In this document: in pieces, positions 1-9,151 of the stretch
How positions within the stretch are numbered: the first letter of the stretch is position 1
Layout: the number at the start of each line of letters is the position of its first letter
Assembly: GCF_014174165.1 (NCBI RefSeq)
Contig: NZ_JABEQN010000004.1
Location: 186,001 to 250,000 of the forward strand
DNA from: Gluconacetobacter dulcium
GTDB taxonomy: Bacteria > Pseudomonadota > Alphaproteobacteria > Acetobacterales > Acetobacteraceae
Length of the DNA: 64,000 nt
Reading direction: 5' to 3'
Position numbers and translations under genes: made by a program
The notes under the pieces: generated by a model
Databases searched by the model: none
Told to the model about the DNA's origin: nothing
What the model saw: only the letters and a program-made list of their open reading frames with translations

Positions 1-2
1 CG

Positions 3-650
3 GGTCTGGTGGAAATTCAGGACGAAGGAAGTCAGATCGTCGTGGCGGCGGTCGATGCGCGGCCGGGCATGCGCGTGCTGGATTACTGCGCGGGTGCCGC
101 CGGCAAGACGCTGGGCATGGCCATGACCATGGAGAATCGCGGCCACATCGTGGCGTGCGATGTCTCCGAGCCCAGGCTGGAGGGGGCGGTGCGCCGGTTG
201 CGCCGGGCAGGGGTACATAATGCGGAACGGCATCTGCTGGTGCCGGGCGATCGCTGGGCACGGCGGCGGGCCGGCAGTTTCGATCGGGTGCTGGTCGATG
301 CGCCCTGCACCGGAACCGGCACCTGGCGCCGTAATCCGGACGCGCGGCTGCGCCTGACGGAACGGGATCTGGAAGAACTGACGGCCAAGCAGGCCGAGAT
401 CCTCTCGACCGCCGCCACGCTGGTCCGGCCGGGCGGGAGGCTGATCTACGCCACCTGTTCGGTACTGCGCGAGGAAAATCAGGACCGGATCGCGTCGTTT
501 CTGGCGTCGTCGCCGCAGTTTCGGCGTGCCGGACCCGAACCCGGCTGTGGCCTGCCCCCCGATCTGGCGCAGGACGGGATGATCGCGCTGTCGCCCCTGC
601 GCCACGGCACGGACGGCTTTTTCGCGGCCATTCTGGAACGGGTCGCCTGA
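3..650 (+). CDS. rsmB: 16S rRNA (cytosine-C5) methyltransferase, RsmB/NOP family, 3' part
   Basis: The gene runs in from beyond the left edge; the reading frame is open from base 3 and encodes about 215 C-terminal residues. The fragment holds the SAM-binding fold (VLDYCAGAAGKT, then acidic VACDVSE), motif IV DAPCTGTGTWRRNPD with one catalytic Cys, and motif VI YATCSVLREEN with the second Cys. These two cysteines mark RNA m5C methyltransferases, which methylate a cytosine in rRNA using SAM. The upstream text GLVEIQDEGSQ is the usual start of the catalytic domain in this family, so the missing part should be the NusB-like/RNA-binding N-terminus. The family assignment is firm; the exact target base is not shown by the sequence. 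Confidence 0.9.
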   Translation, partial: GLVEIQDEGSQIVVAAVDARPGMRVLDYCAGAAGKTLGMAMTMENRGHIVACDVSEPRLEGAVRRLRRAGVHNAERHLLVPGDRWARRRAGSFDRVLVDAPCTGTGTWRRNPDARLRLTERDLEELTAKQAEILSTAATLVRPGGRLIYATCSVLREENQDRIASFLASSPQFRRAGPEPGCGLPPDLAQDGMIALSPLRHGTDGFFAAILERVA

Positions 651-749
651 ATTTCGGCGCCGCGTCCATGCGGCGTTCTATCCTGCTCACGCAGCACGAC
701 ATATTCTGGTACCCTGCGGTTCTTCGAACCAATAGTCCGGGATAGGTGT

Positions 750-2588
750 ATGCAGGAAAATCTGGCCATCGGGATCTTGTGCGTTCTGGGCGGTGGTATT
801 GGTGCCCAGTGGATTGCGTGGCGGTTTCGCCTGCCTGCTATCGTCCTGCTGTTCACTCTGGGGCTGATCTATGGTCCCGGACTGAACCTGCTGCATCCGT
901 CGGAGACGATCGGGCGCTATTTCCATCCGATGGTCTCCCTGGCCGTTGCCTTCATCGTGTTCGAGGGCGGGCTGGGGCTGGATTTCCGCCAGTGGCGCGC
1001 CGCGGGCGAGGGGGTGCTTCGCCTGACGGTGGTGGCGCTGCCAATCAATCTGGTCCTGGGGAGTCTGGCGGCCCATTTTGTCGGGCATCTCCATTGGGGC
1101 GCGTCCTGGCTGTTCGGCGCCATCATCGTGGTCACCGGGCCTACCGTGGTCCTGCCGCTGCTGCGCCATACCAAGCTGCGCCCCCGCGTGGCGGCCTTCC
1201 TGCGGTGGGAGGCGATCCTGAACGACCCGGTCGGGGCCATTCTGGCGACGTTTGTGCTGGAGTTCCTGATGATTCAGGGCAACCGGCATTCCGGAATGTT
1301 CGTTGCGGAAATCATACCGCACCTGCTGTTCGCCACCATGATGGGGCTGTGTTGCGGCGTCTTTCCGGCGGTGCTGGTGCGGTTTATGTCCCGGCGTGAC
1401 CTGATCCCGGAAATTCTGCGGATTCCCATCATCCTGACCCTGGCGATGAGCGTGTTCGCCATCTGCAACTTCTTCATGGAAGGTGCGGGGCTGATGGCGG
1501 CTACCGTCTTCGGCATGGCGCTGGCGAACCTGCATGTGCTGGGCATGAGCGAATTGCGGCGCATCAAGGAATCGCTGGGCGTGCTGGTCGTGTCCTGCCT
1601 GTTCGTCATGCTGACGGCCGACCTGCATCGCGAGGTGCTGGCCCGCCTGTCGCTGCCGATCGTGGCCATGACCCTGACGGTATTGTTCGTGGTGCGGCCG
1701 GTCGGCATCCTGCTGTCCACCATGCGTTCGGGTCTGACGTGGCAGGAACGGCTGTTCGTCGGGTGGATCGCGCCGCGCGGTATCGTCGCCGCCGCCGTGG
1801 CGGGAGCCGCCGGCCTGCAACTGCGCGATGCCGGTTATCCCAGCGCGGACCTGGTGATGCCCGGTGTGTTCGCCCTGATCGCAACGACCATGATCCTGCA
1901 TGGTTTTTCCCTGCGCCCGATTGCCCGTGCCCTGCGTCTGACCCTGTCGGACGATCCCACGCTGGCGATCGTGGGCGCGAGTGCCTGGTCCACCGACCTG
2001 GCGGGGGCGGTGCATCGTCTGGGCTGCCCGGTTGTGCTGGTGGATACCTACGCCGGCGCGCTGGCGGCGGCGGCGCGGGCGGGCATTCCGACCCTGCGGG
2101 CCGAGTTGCTGTCCGACGAAGGGATGGAGAGCCTGGAGGAACGCCCGGCCGACTATCTGATCGCCGCCACGCCGGATGCGATCTATAACGGACTGGTCTG
2201 CGCCCGGCTGGCCCCCGATTTCGGGCGCCAGCGCGTGTTTCAGGTCAGTCCCGGGGTGGCCCGGTTGGATCTCTATCGCGGGTTGAGCCGCGATTCGCGC
2301 GGGCGGGTCATGGGGGAGCCGGCGTGGAATTTCACTCTGTTTGAAACCTTGTTCGAACGCGGATGGCGTTTTCGCGCCATGCCTCCCGTTTCGGCACCCT
2401 CGGGCAGCGCACCCGCCGCGCCGTCGGGTTCGGCTGACGGGAACCGCCTGATGATCATGACCATACGCAAGGGGAGCGCGATCCTGGTCTGTTCGGCCGA
2501 GGACGCAACGCCGGTGGAACCGATGGCCGGAGACATCGGCGTGGTCATGGAGCCGCCTGCACCGCCGGAACAGACCGGGCAGGCATAG
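750..2588 (+). CDS. CPA1-type cation:proton antiporter with C-terminal nucleotide-binding-like domain
   Basis: The 612-residue protein begins with about 12 hydrophobic segments (residues 1-390) typical of CPA1 Na+(K+)/H+ antiporters. These include the acidic membrane motif FIVFEGGLGLDF, a GPTVVLPLL helix, and WEAILNDPVGAI, which carries the Asn-Asp pair typical of ion-binding sites in this family. From about residue 405 a TrkA-N/RCK-like Rossmann region follows (LAIVGASAW, then VVLVDTYAGAL), suggesting control by nucleotide or redox ligand. The last 60 residues are Pro/Ala rich. It should sit in the inner membrane and exchange cations for protons, which is useful in an acid-producing organism. 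The ATG is preceded by GGGATAGG. It lies about 100 bp after the methyltransferase gene and converges with the L,D-transpeptidase gene. Confidence 0.85.
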   Translation: MQENLAIGILCVLGGGIGAQWIAWRFRLPAIVLLFTLGLIYGPGLNLLHPSETIGRYFHPMVSLAVAFIVFEGGLGLDFRQWRAAGEGVLRLTVVALPINLVLGSLAAHFVGHLHWGASWLFGAIIVVTGPTVVLPLLRHTKLRPRVAAFLRWEAILNDPVGAILATFVLEFLMIQGNRHSGMFVAEIIPHLLFATMMGLCCGVFPAVLVRFMSRRDLIPEILRIPIILTLAMSVFAICNFFMEGAGLMAATVFGMALANLHVLGMSELRRIKESLGVLVVSCLFVMLTADLHREVLARLSLPIVAMTLTVLFVVRPVGILLSTMRSGLTWQERLFVGWIAPRGIVAAAVAGAAGLQLRDAGYPSADLVMPGVFALIATTMILHGFSLRPIARALRLTLSDDPTLAIVGASAWSTDLAGAVHRLGCPVVLVDTYAGALAAAARAGIPTLRAELLSDEGMESLEERPADYLIAATPDAIYNGLVCARLAPDFGRQRVFQVSPGVARLDLYRGLSRDSRGRVMGEPAWNFTLFETLFERGWRFRAMPPVSAPSGSAPAAPSGSADGNRLMIMTIRKGSAILVCSAEDATPVEPMAGDIGVVMEPPAPPEQTGQA

Positions 2589-2607
2589 GAATGCGGTCGG
2601 GAATGCG

Positions 2608-2640
2608 TGCGGGCGGTGATCGCTCGCCAGCCCGCATTTT
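2608..2640 (+). terminator. putative Rho-independent terminator after the antiporter gene
   Basis: A stem with arms TGCGGGC (2608-2614) and GCCCGCA (2630-2636) is followed by four T. It lies 20 bp after the antiporter stop and before the converging L,D-transpeptidase gene. The short T run makes it only moderately convincing. Confidence 0.5.
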
Positions 2641-2680
2641 CAACCCGATTCATAAGTGACATGCCCGCGGCGAGATACCT

Positions 2681-3193
2681 TCAGGCGGGCGGAAGGACCT
2701 CGATTTCCGAGAGGCCGGCCGCCAGCAGGCGGCGCAAATCGGCCTCGGTCAGGGCGATGCAGCCTTCGGTCGGTTTCCGGTCAGGCGATTGCAGGTGCAG
2801 GAAGATCGCCGATCCACGGTCGGGGACCGGCGGCGAATCGTTGTAACCCAGGACGATCACGATATTGTAAACGTCGTCTTCACGCCACATGCGCTCATGG
2901 CGGGCGGGGTGTGGCAGTGTCACAGGACGGTTATAATCCGCATGGGTGGGGTCGTCGCACCAGCCGTCATTGGGTGCCAGCGGTTCGATGGGAAGAGAAC
3001 TGGCGGGTGCGGAGACCCGGTCCGCGCGATAGAGAATCCGCCGTAGCGTCAGCAGGCCGACCGGAGTGGCATGATCGCCTTCCTGCTTGTGGACGCGGAC
3101 GCCGGCCGCACCGATGACGGCCGGAATTTCCTCGCCCATGCAATGCAGACGTGCACCGTGCCCTGTATTCGTTTTTAGTAACGTGCGTATCAT
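2681..3193 (-). CDS. L,D-transpeptidase family protein (YkuD domain, COG3786 type)
   Basis: This is a 170-residue protein reading MIRTLLKTN at its start. The ATG at 3193 is chosen because TTGGAGCG precedes it; an upstream extension to 3382 is possible but unconvincing. The YkuD catalytic signature is present: His133 in FLHLQ and Cys145 in PTEGCIAL, the variant with Thr-Glu in place of the usual Ser-His before Gly-Cys. The family makes 3-3 cross-links in peptidoglycan or attaches proteins to it. No clear signal peptide is seen with this start, so export is uncertain; a small cytoplasmic or periplasmic role cannot be settled. It is divergent from the response regulator gene, with about 200 bp between. 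Confidence 0.8.
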   Translation of the reverse strand: MIRTLLKTNTGHGARLHCMGEEIPAVIGAAGVRVHKQEGDHATPVGLLTLRRILYRADRVSAPASSLPIEPLAPNDGWCDDPTHADYNRPVTLPHPARHERMWREDDVYNIVIVLGYNDSPPVPDRGSAIFLHLQSPDRKPTEGCIALTEADLRRLLAAGLSEIEVLPPA

Positions 3194-3397
3194 GAATCGC
3201 TCCAACCTGGATCGCTTTTTGCTCTGAATCGGTTCTAAACTGTCGGGCCTGTGGTCTGGATATGGCGACGTGACCGGAATGGTGAGTATGGTGTCATGTC
3301 GGCTGACCCGGATGCTGCCGTTTCCATCCCGGGAATGATATAGGATAAGGATGCAGGCCCCGCGTGAATGGGGTTTGGTCAAAATAAAGAGGGTTCG

Positions 3398-4114
3398 ATG
3401 GCAGGTGCGCGTCCCATTCTGATAGTGGATGACGATCAGACGTTACGTCATATGCTCGTCGAACAATTGCAGCTGGAGGGAGAATTCCAGGCGATCGAGG
3501 CCGAATCGGTGGCCGATGCCTGGGAAAAGCTGAACGCACCCGGCGCCCGATTCGATGCCATCATTCTGGATGTGTCTCTGCCCGACGGCGACGGTCGCGA
3601 TTTCTGTGCCGAGCTGCGGCGGCAGGGAAAGCGGATACCGATCATCATCCTGACCGGTTCCGACGAAGAGACGGACGTGGTGCGCGGGCTTGATGCCGGC
3701 GCGAACGACTATGTCGCCAAGCCGTTCCGCATCGCCGAGCTACTGGCCCGCCTGCGTGCTCAGATGCGCATCTTCGAAAACAGCGAGGATGCTGTTTTCT
3801 CGATCGGGCCTTATGTCTTCCGTCCCTCGGCCAAGCTGTTGCAGGAGCCTGCCCGCAACCGCCGCATCCGCCTGACGGAGAAGGAAGCGGCGATCCTGAA
3901 GTTCCTCTATCGTGCCGGTACGCGCCCGGTGCCTCGTCAGGTTCTACTGAACGAGGTGTGGGGTTATAACGCGGCAGTCACCACCCATACGCTGGAAACG
4001 CACATCTACCGGCTGCGGCAGAAAATCGAACCCGATCCGACGAATGCGTCGCTGCTGGTGACCGAGGGCGGTGGGTATCGTCTCGATCCGGAAGGGGGGC
4101 TGCGCGCCTCCTGA
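3398..4114 (+). CDS. OmpR/PhoB-family response regulator
   Basis: The 238-residue protein has a receiver domain (residues 6-120) with the acidic triad DDD at 11-13, phospho-acceptor Asp58 in ILDVSLPDGDG, Thr86 in ILTGSD and Lys108 in AKPF. A winged-helix Trans_reg_C domain follows (about 140-235: LTEKEAAILKFL, HTLETHIYRLRQKI, GGGYRL). It is therefore a DNA-binding transcription factor controlled by phosphorylation. The ATG at 3398 has AAAGAGGG at good spacing; an in-frame ATG at 3368 has no such site. No histidine kinase is adjacent, so it is an orphan regulator here. Targets cannot be read from the sequence. Confidence 0.92.
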   Translation: MAGARPILIVDDDQTLRHMLVEQLQLEGEFQAIEAESVADAWEKLNAPGARFDAIILDVSLPDGDGRDFCAELRRQGKRIPIIILTGSDEETDVVRGLDAGANDYVAKPFRIAELLARLRAQMRIFENSEDAVFSIGPYVFRPSAKLLQEPARNRRIRLTEKEAAILKFLYRAGTRPVPRQVLLNEVWGYNAAVTTHTLETHIYRLRQKIEPDPTNASLLVTEGGGYRLDPEGGLRAS

Positions 4115-4162
4115 TTGTCTGCTTGTGTAGCGTCGGAAAGGCTTTTTGGCGCATGCGGGTCT

Positions 4163-4197
4163 GGCCCTCGCGGAGAGGGCCATCTGTTTTTCTGTTT
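4163..4197 (+). terminator. Rho-independent terminator after the response regulator
   Basis: Perfect 7-bp arms GGCCCTC (4163-4169) and GAGGGCC (4175-4181) surround a 5-base loop and are followed by a T-rich tract to 4197. It lies 49 bp past the response regulator stop. Confidence 0.85.
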
Positions 4198-4510
4198 TGA
4201 GACCGTCTTCATGTGATTAGGTGATGCCATCTAACCACAGAGTGTGGGGGCGATCGGCGCCCCTGGATCGCCTTCGTCATGCCGGGGCCATTCCTGGGTC
4301 TGCCCTGGCCCGAACCCCGTGCGATCGTCTGCGGCGTGTGAAGGTGTCGTGAACGCCGCGACCGTGGGTTGCGATGTGATCGTCCATGGCGTCGACTGCC
4401 CGCTTGTAATAAAGGGTTCCGTTAAATTCCTGCGGAAAGATGATCGTGCTCACGAATCTCGTTTTGGGACGCCGGAAAACGCCCGGGGCGGGAAGATCGA
4501 GGTGCGCTCC
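4198..4510. other. 313-bp non-coding gap before the AGE-family gene
   Basis: It separates a terminator from the first gene of the polysaccharide locus, so the promoter of that locus probably lies here. Possible reading frames on both strands show no recognisable protein. No clear operator or RNA element was seen. Confidence 0.4.
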
Positions 4511-5692
4511 ATGAGCAGGCGGGCAGAGAATGATGCACCGTTGCCGTATGCACTCGTGGCAAGGTGGCATGAATGGCTGGTGACCCAGGCCTTGCCCTTA
4601 TGGAGCGAGCGCGGATTCGACCCTCGGCGACGGCTTTATCATGAGCGGCTGACATGGAGTGGCACGGCTGCTCCATTGCCTCAACTCAGGTTGATGGTGC
4701 AGGCGCGGCAGGTCGCGGTCTACTGCCGGGCAGGGTTGGACGGGCTGTACGATCATTCGGCCCCGGCGCTTGATCATGCATTGCTTTGCCTGGATACCGT
4801 CGAGCGACTTTACCGACACGCTGATGGTGGGACGGGCTGGGTCTTCTCGCTGGCGCCGGATGGCACGCCAGCCAGCGGCGTGCGTGATCTTTACGCCCAT
4901 GCCTTCATCCTGTTCGCCTATGCCTGGGCCTACCGCCTGACCGGTGCCCCGCGCTATCGGCGGATTGCCCGTGAAACGGCGGAGGAAATCTGGCAATTAT
5001 TTGCCTTGGATGAGGGTTTCCGCGACTGTGTGCCCTCGACAAATGCCGTACGTCGCCAGAATCCGCACATGCACCTGCTGGAAGCCTGTCTGGCCTTGTT
5101 CGAGGCAACAGATGAGGGTTTTTATCTTGATCAGGCGGAGCGTCTGGTGACCCTGGCATCTTGTCGGTTCATGGATCCCCGTTCAGGCGCGGTGCTTGAG
5201 GAATTCGATGCAGCCTGGGTCCCGCTTGAGCCAGCGGGACGTAATCGCGTCGAGCCAGGGCATCTGTTCGAATGGGCATGGTTACTGGGCGAATATCGCA
5301 GGCTGGCACCTGACACGCAGGCGGAGGACCATCTGCATGCAATGGCCGAACGGTTGTTTGCCTTCGGAAGCACAGAAGGGTGCGCGCCAGATACGGGCCT
5401 TGTCTATGACGCCATGACGGAGGACGGCGTGGTGTCCGCGCATTCAACGCGCATCTGGCCACAGACCGAACTTCTGCGCCTGCTCTGTCGGCGCCGCAAG
5501 GAGGCAGGGGAGGGAGGAGAGGCGCTGCTGTCTTCCATCAGTGAGCTTTTTTTTGCGCGCTATGCGCCTGCGCAACTTGCTGGTGGATGGATTGATCGTC
5601 TTGATGAGGGGCTGGTCCCGATGGTGGACCATATGCCGGCCAGTTCACTCTACCATATCTATGGCGCGGCGAGAGAGATTGTCTGTGCGTGA
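4511..5692 (+). CDS. AGE-fold sugar epimerase/isomerase (N-acylglucosamine 2-epimerase / mannose isomerase-like)
   Basis: This 393-residue protein starts MSRRAENDAP; the ATG is preceded by GAGGTG. Family hallmarks of the (alpha/alpha)6 barrel are visible: RLMVQARQVAVY near residue 65, DLYAHAFILFAYAWAY near 130, RRQNPHMHLLEACLALFEAT near 190, and EPGHLFEWAWLL near 250. The His residues in PHMHLLE and EPGHLFEW are the usual catalytic and sugar-binding ones. Members interconvert free or phosphorylated mannose, fructose, glucose or N-acylglucosamines. Being the first gene of a locus that also has ManC, a role in mannose/fructose interconversion for GDP-mannose is plausible, but the substrate is not shown. 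The stretch has G+C close to its surroundings. Confidence 0.82.
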   Translation: MSRRAENDAPLPYALVARWHEWLVTQALPLWSERGFDPRRRLYHERLTWSGTAAPLPQLRLMVQARQVAVYCRAGLDGLYDHSAPALDHALLCLDTVERLYRHADGGTGWVFSLAPDGTPASGVRDLYAHAFILFAYAWAYRLTGAPRYRRIARETAEEIWQLFALDEGFRDCVPSTNAVRRQNPHMHLLEACLALFEATDEGFYLDQAERLVTLASCRFMDPRSGAVLEEFDAAWVPLEPAGRNRVEPGHLFEWAWLLGEYRRLAPDTQAEDHLHAMAERLFAFGSTEGCAPDTGLVYDAMTEDGVVSAHSTRIWPQTELLRLLCRRRKEAGEGGEALLSSISELFFARYAPAQLAGGWIDRLDEGLVPMVDHMPASSLYHIYGAAREIVCA

Positions 5693-5793
5693 CGATTTGC
5701 TGAGAAACGTGGGGCCGCCCCACTGTTTTTGACAGCAGACGATTTTTTGTAGATTCAACTGTTTAATTCGTGAGACTTCTTTTTTGTGAGGCA

Positions 5794-7116
5794 ATGTTGG
5801 CTCGAGATTTTCCTCTTCATGTCGGTGTGGATGGGTTCAATCTGGCGCTCCCGCGTGGAACGGGCATTGCAACCTATGCGCGGACACTGACGCATTGCCT
5901 CAAGGCGATGGGGTGTACCGTGGATGTCGTCTATGGCATGGACATTTCGCCTCACATGTCAGCTGATCTGCGCGAAGTCATGTTCTTCGATATTCTGGGT
6001 CAGACCGCGACGAAGAAGGCTTCCAAATCCATCATCCCGCGTTGGGTACGGAATTTCGTAGCCGATAAGGTTACGGGGGCGCCTAAAGCGGTCGAGGTAC
6101 CCATGAGTGGTCGGGTCGAGGCGCGTGGATTTGCTCAAAGGTTGCCGGCGTTCGACCGGGTGTTGAATGTGCAGAATCTCTATGACGTTGCTGGTCGGCA
6201 CTTTCGCTCGACGGGTCGTTTCATGACGATCTCCGTTCCCCAACCTCCGGCGATCATGCACTGGACCTATCCTCTGCCGATCCGGATCAAAGGCGCGCGA
6301 AATATCTATACTATTCACGACCTTGTGCCACTGAGACTGCCCCAGACGACGCTCGACAACAAAAAATTCCATTTCGAATTGATCAGCAAGATCGTGCAGA
6401 GTGCAGATGCGATTTGCACTGTGTCTGAGGCGTCCAGAAAGGAAATTTTGTCGTTTTTTCCAGAGGTGGAAAGTCGACTGCATAATACATATCAGTCATT
6501 CGAGCCGAATACGTCGATTGATGCTTCGCGTGAAGAGGGTATTAATCGAGAAATCAGGGAATTGTTCGGATTGCAGCCGGGGGAGTTCTTTTTGTTTTTT
6601 GGCTCTCTGGAGCCGAAGAAAAATATCGGCCGTCTGATCGAAGCATTCCTTATGGCACGGACAGAGCGCAAACTCGTCATTGTCGGGGCCATGAGTTGGA
6701 AGGCGGATGACGAGCTTCGCTTTTTGGAGCGCGGGATCGCAGCAGGACGTATTCAGAAACTGGAATATCTGCCTGCGCCGCTTCTCGGCGCATTGATCCG
6801 TGGAGCACGCGCGGTTCTTTTTCCGTCGCTCTCTGAAGGTTTTGGGCTGCCCGTGCTGGAAGCTCTGTCCTGGGGAACGCCGGTGATGACCTCGCGCGAA
6901 GGGGCATTGCCCGAAGTCGCTGGAGAAGCGGCCTTGTTTGTCGATGCATATGACCCGTCTTCTATCTGCGCGGGGATCGAGGAACTCGACAGCAACGATG
7001 TACTGCGCGCCAGCCTGAGAGAACGGGGACCAAGGCAGGCCGCATGTTTCGATATGAAAAAATACGAAGAACGGTTACGGGAAATGTACCTATCCGTTGT
7101 TCCTCTTGAAAATTGA
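5794..7116 (+). CDS. Glycosyltransferase, GT4 family
   Basis: The protein has about 440 residues from ATG 5794; an in-frame GTG at 5770 would add eight residues, and neither has a strong ribosome-binding site. The N-terminal half begins VGVDGFNLALPRGTGIATY, a donor/acceptor Rossmann start with a Gly-rich loop, and contains YTIHDLVPLRLP. The C-terminal half has FFLFFGSLEPKKNIGRLIEA, the phosphate-binding region, and the GT4 E-x7-E motif in SLSEGFGLPVLEALSWGTP. It probably transfers a nucleotide-sugar residue, perhaps mannose given ManC nearby, to a growing exopolysaccharide at the cytoplasmic membrane. The donor is inferred only. It starts about 100 bp after the AGE gene on the same strand. 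Confidence 0.85.
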   Translation: MLARDFPLHVGVDGFNLALPRGTGIATYARTLTHCLKAMGCTVDVVYGMDISPHMSADLREVMFFDILGQTATKKASKSIIPRWVRNFVADKVTGAPKAVEVPMSGRVEARGFAQRLPAFDRVLNVQNLYDVAGRHFRSTGRFMTISVPQPPAIMHWTYPLPIRIKGARNIYTIHDLVPLRLPQTTLDNKKFHFELISKIVQSADAICTVSEASRKEILSFFPEVESRLHNTYQSFEPNTSIDASREEGINREIRELFGLQPGEFFLFFGSLEPKKNIGRLIEAFLMARTERKLVIVGAMSWKADDELRFLERGIAAGRIQKLEYLPAPLLGALIRGARAVLFPSLSEGFGLPVLEALSWGTPVMTSREGALPEVAGEAALFVDAYDPSSICAGIEELDSNDVLRASLRERGPRQAACFDMKKYEERLREMYLSVVPLEN

Positions 7117-7693
7117 CGCTGTTGACGTCTCTGCCCGGTGGAAGAGACTTCATGTCGGATGTGACGCGAATATGGACGGGCAAGTTGCCAGCGGTGCGAC
7201 GTCGATGGTCTCCGACTTGTGGGGCTGACCGGAAAACGCGGCTTGCCGGCGATCCGATGCACCCAGCCCCATCAAGGCCGCTTCCGCTTCGTGCTTCGAA
7301 TGGCCTTACCGCTGCGCGGCACTCTCGCTTAGCAGCCCACGTTTTCGGCCAGACTTCAGGTGGCGTGGCGCATTGGTACCGAAGCAGTATGCCCGGAACG
7401 GGGTGAGTCGATGGACGCGAACGGGGGAACTCGAGAAGGCTCACATAAAAGCCTACGCGCAGATCTCACCCAGTGTCTTATTGACCAGATATTGGCGGCG
7501 AGTGGTGGTGCGCCCCCGACCCTTGCATCTACGCAGCCATCCTTGGGCGTATTTCTCTCGAAATAGGCGTCGCTTACGGCTTGCGCCATGTATGTTCATG
7601 GCAACGTTGGTGTGAGGCGAGAGTTCGACCCATCTGTGGAGCGGACCTATTGGCGGCATCCGTGCCAACAGGCCCGCATCCATTCAGACGACG
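7117..7693. other. 577-bp stretch without a supported gene
   Basis: It lies between the converging GT4 and ManC genes. Short open frames exist in several frames (for example 7113-7406, 7360-7566, and 7453-7683 on the minus strand), but none has a recognisable family, a good ribosome-binding site or a consistent length. It may be a decayed gene. No transposase motif was recognised here. Confidence 0.4.
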
Positions 7694-9151
7694 TTATGCC
7701 CGGGCGTAGACGTCTTCGATGCGCACGATATCGTCTTCACCCAGATAGGGGCCGGACTGGACCTCGATCAGCGTCAACGGAATCCGGCCGGGATTTTCCA
7801 GGCGATGGACGGCACCGAGCGGCAGATAGACGCTTTCATTCTCGCGCACCATGATCAGGTCGGCATCGCGGGTAACCATAGCGGTGCCGGCGACCACAAC
7901 CCAATGCTCGGCACGGTGGAAGTGCTTCTGGAGCGAAAGCTTCTGGCCGGGATCGACCGAGATGCGCTTGACCTGGAAGCGATCACCCTGGATCAGGCTT
8001 TCATAGAAGCCCCAGGGCCGATAAACCCGATTATGGCTCAGTGCCTCGGGACGCCCGGCTGCCGTGAGGCGGGCGACCATCTTCTTCACGTCCTGCGCCC
8101 GGTCGCGATGCGACACCATAACGGCGTCCTTCGTCACCACGACGATCAGATCTTCGACGCCCGTGACTGTCGCGACGATGCCGTCTGACCGGACATAGCA
8201 ATTCTTTGCGCCATCGAGAAAAACATCTCCCGAGGTTGCGTTGCCGTCCGCGTCTTTCGGGGTCAGTTCCCACAGGGCATCCCAACTACCGATATCCGAC
8301 CAGCCGAAATCCCCAGGCACGACCGCTGCTTTTTTGGTGCGTTCGGCAACGGCATAGTCAATTGAAATGTCGGGAGATTGGGCGAAATGCTCCACGGAAA
8401 GACGCACGAAGTCCGAATCGGTTGTCCGCTCCGAGACTGCATTCCTGACCGAGGAATAAACCAGTGGCTCGAACGCCTCGATTTCTTTGAGCAGGGTGCT
8501 GGCACGGGCTACGAACATGCCGGAATTCCACAGATAATGTTCGTCGCGGATTAATTCCGCCGCCTGCTCTCGGTCCGGCTTTTCCATGAACTTCGCGGCA
8601 CGATAGGCGCCGGGCACCTCGGCGAGTTCACTGCCGCGCTCGATATAGCCGTAGCCGGTTTCCGGCTTTGTTGGCTTCATGCCGAAGGTAACGATATAAT
8701 CCTGACGGGCAGCATCGACTGCCACGGCGAGTGCGGCATTCAAGGCCGATTGGTCCTTGATCGCGGCATCCGCCGCCATGACCCACATGACTGCCTCTGG
8801 GTTTTCCTCCGCGATCAAAAGCGCAGCAGCGGCGATCGCAGGCGCGGAATTTCGCCCCATCGGCTCCAGCACAATGCGGGCATCGGTGATGCCCACTTCA
8901 CGTAACTGTTCAGCGATAATGAAACGATGATCCGCATTGCACACGATGACCGGGCGCCCAAATCCAGGCTGCTCGCCACGAAGAGCTGTTTCCTGCAATA
9001 GCGTTTTATCTGAAAGTAAAGGCCAAAACTGTTTCGGAAAACTTCCGCGCGATACCGGCCAAAGGCGGCTGCCCGATCCACCGGACAGGATAACCGGGAC
9101 GACTGTTCGATTGTTTATTGCCGCATTAGGTGTATAATCAGACGGTTTCAT
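7694..9151 (-). CDS. manC: Bifunctional mannose-1-phosphate guanylyltransferase / mannose-6-phosphate isomerase
   Basis: The 485-residue length is usual for type II PMI-GMP enzymes. The N-terminal nucleotidyltransferase domain begins VPVILSGGSGSRLWPVSR, followed by FPKQFWPLL with the activating Lys, then EPMGRNSAPA and FGWSDIGSWDALWE. The C-terminal cupin isomerase domain (about 350-485) has QKHFHRAEHWVVV metal-binding histidines and EVQSGPYLGEDDIVRIED. It converts fructose-6-P to mannose-6-P and mannose-1-P plus GTP to GDP-mannose, the donor for mannose (and fucose or rhamnose derivatives) in exopolysaccharides such as acetan. No phosphomannomutase gene is in the window. It is on the opposite strand to the surrounding glycosyltransferases and so has its own promoter in the 665-bp gap to its right. 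Confidence 0.95.
   Translation of the reverse strand: MKPSDYTPNAAINNRTVVPVILSGGSGSRLWPVSRGSFPKQFWPLLSDKTLLQETALRGEQPGFGRPVIVCNADHRFIIAEQLREVGITDARIVLEPMGRNSAPAIAAAALLIAEENPEAVMWVMAADAAIKDQSALNAALAVAVDAARQDYIVTFGMKPTKPETGYGYIERGSELAEVPGAYRAAKFMEKPDREQAAELIRDEHYLWNSGMFVARASTLLKEIEAFEPLVYSSVRNAVSERTTDSDFVRLSVEHFAQSPDISIDYAVAERTKKAAVVPGDFGWSDIGSWDALWELTPKDADGNATSGDVFLDGAKNCYVRSDGIVATVTGVEDLIVVVTKDAVMVSHRDRAQDVKKMVARLTAAGRPEALSHNRVYRPWGFYESLIQGDRFQVKRISVDPGQKLSLQKHFHRAEHWVVVAGTAMVTRDADLIMVRENESVYLPLGAVHRLENPGRIPLTLIEVQSGPYLGEDDIVRIEDVYARA

Noticed and set aside
687-2015. 442-codon minus-strand frame opposite the antiporter gene
   Set aside because: Gln/His/Arg-rich shadow with no recognisable protein.
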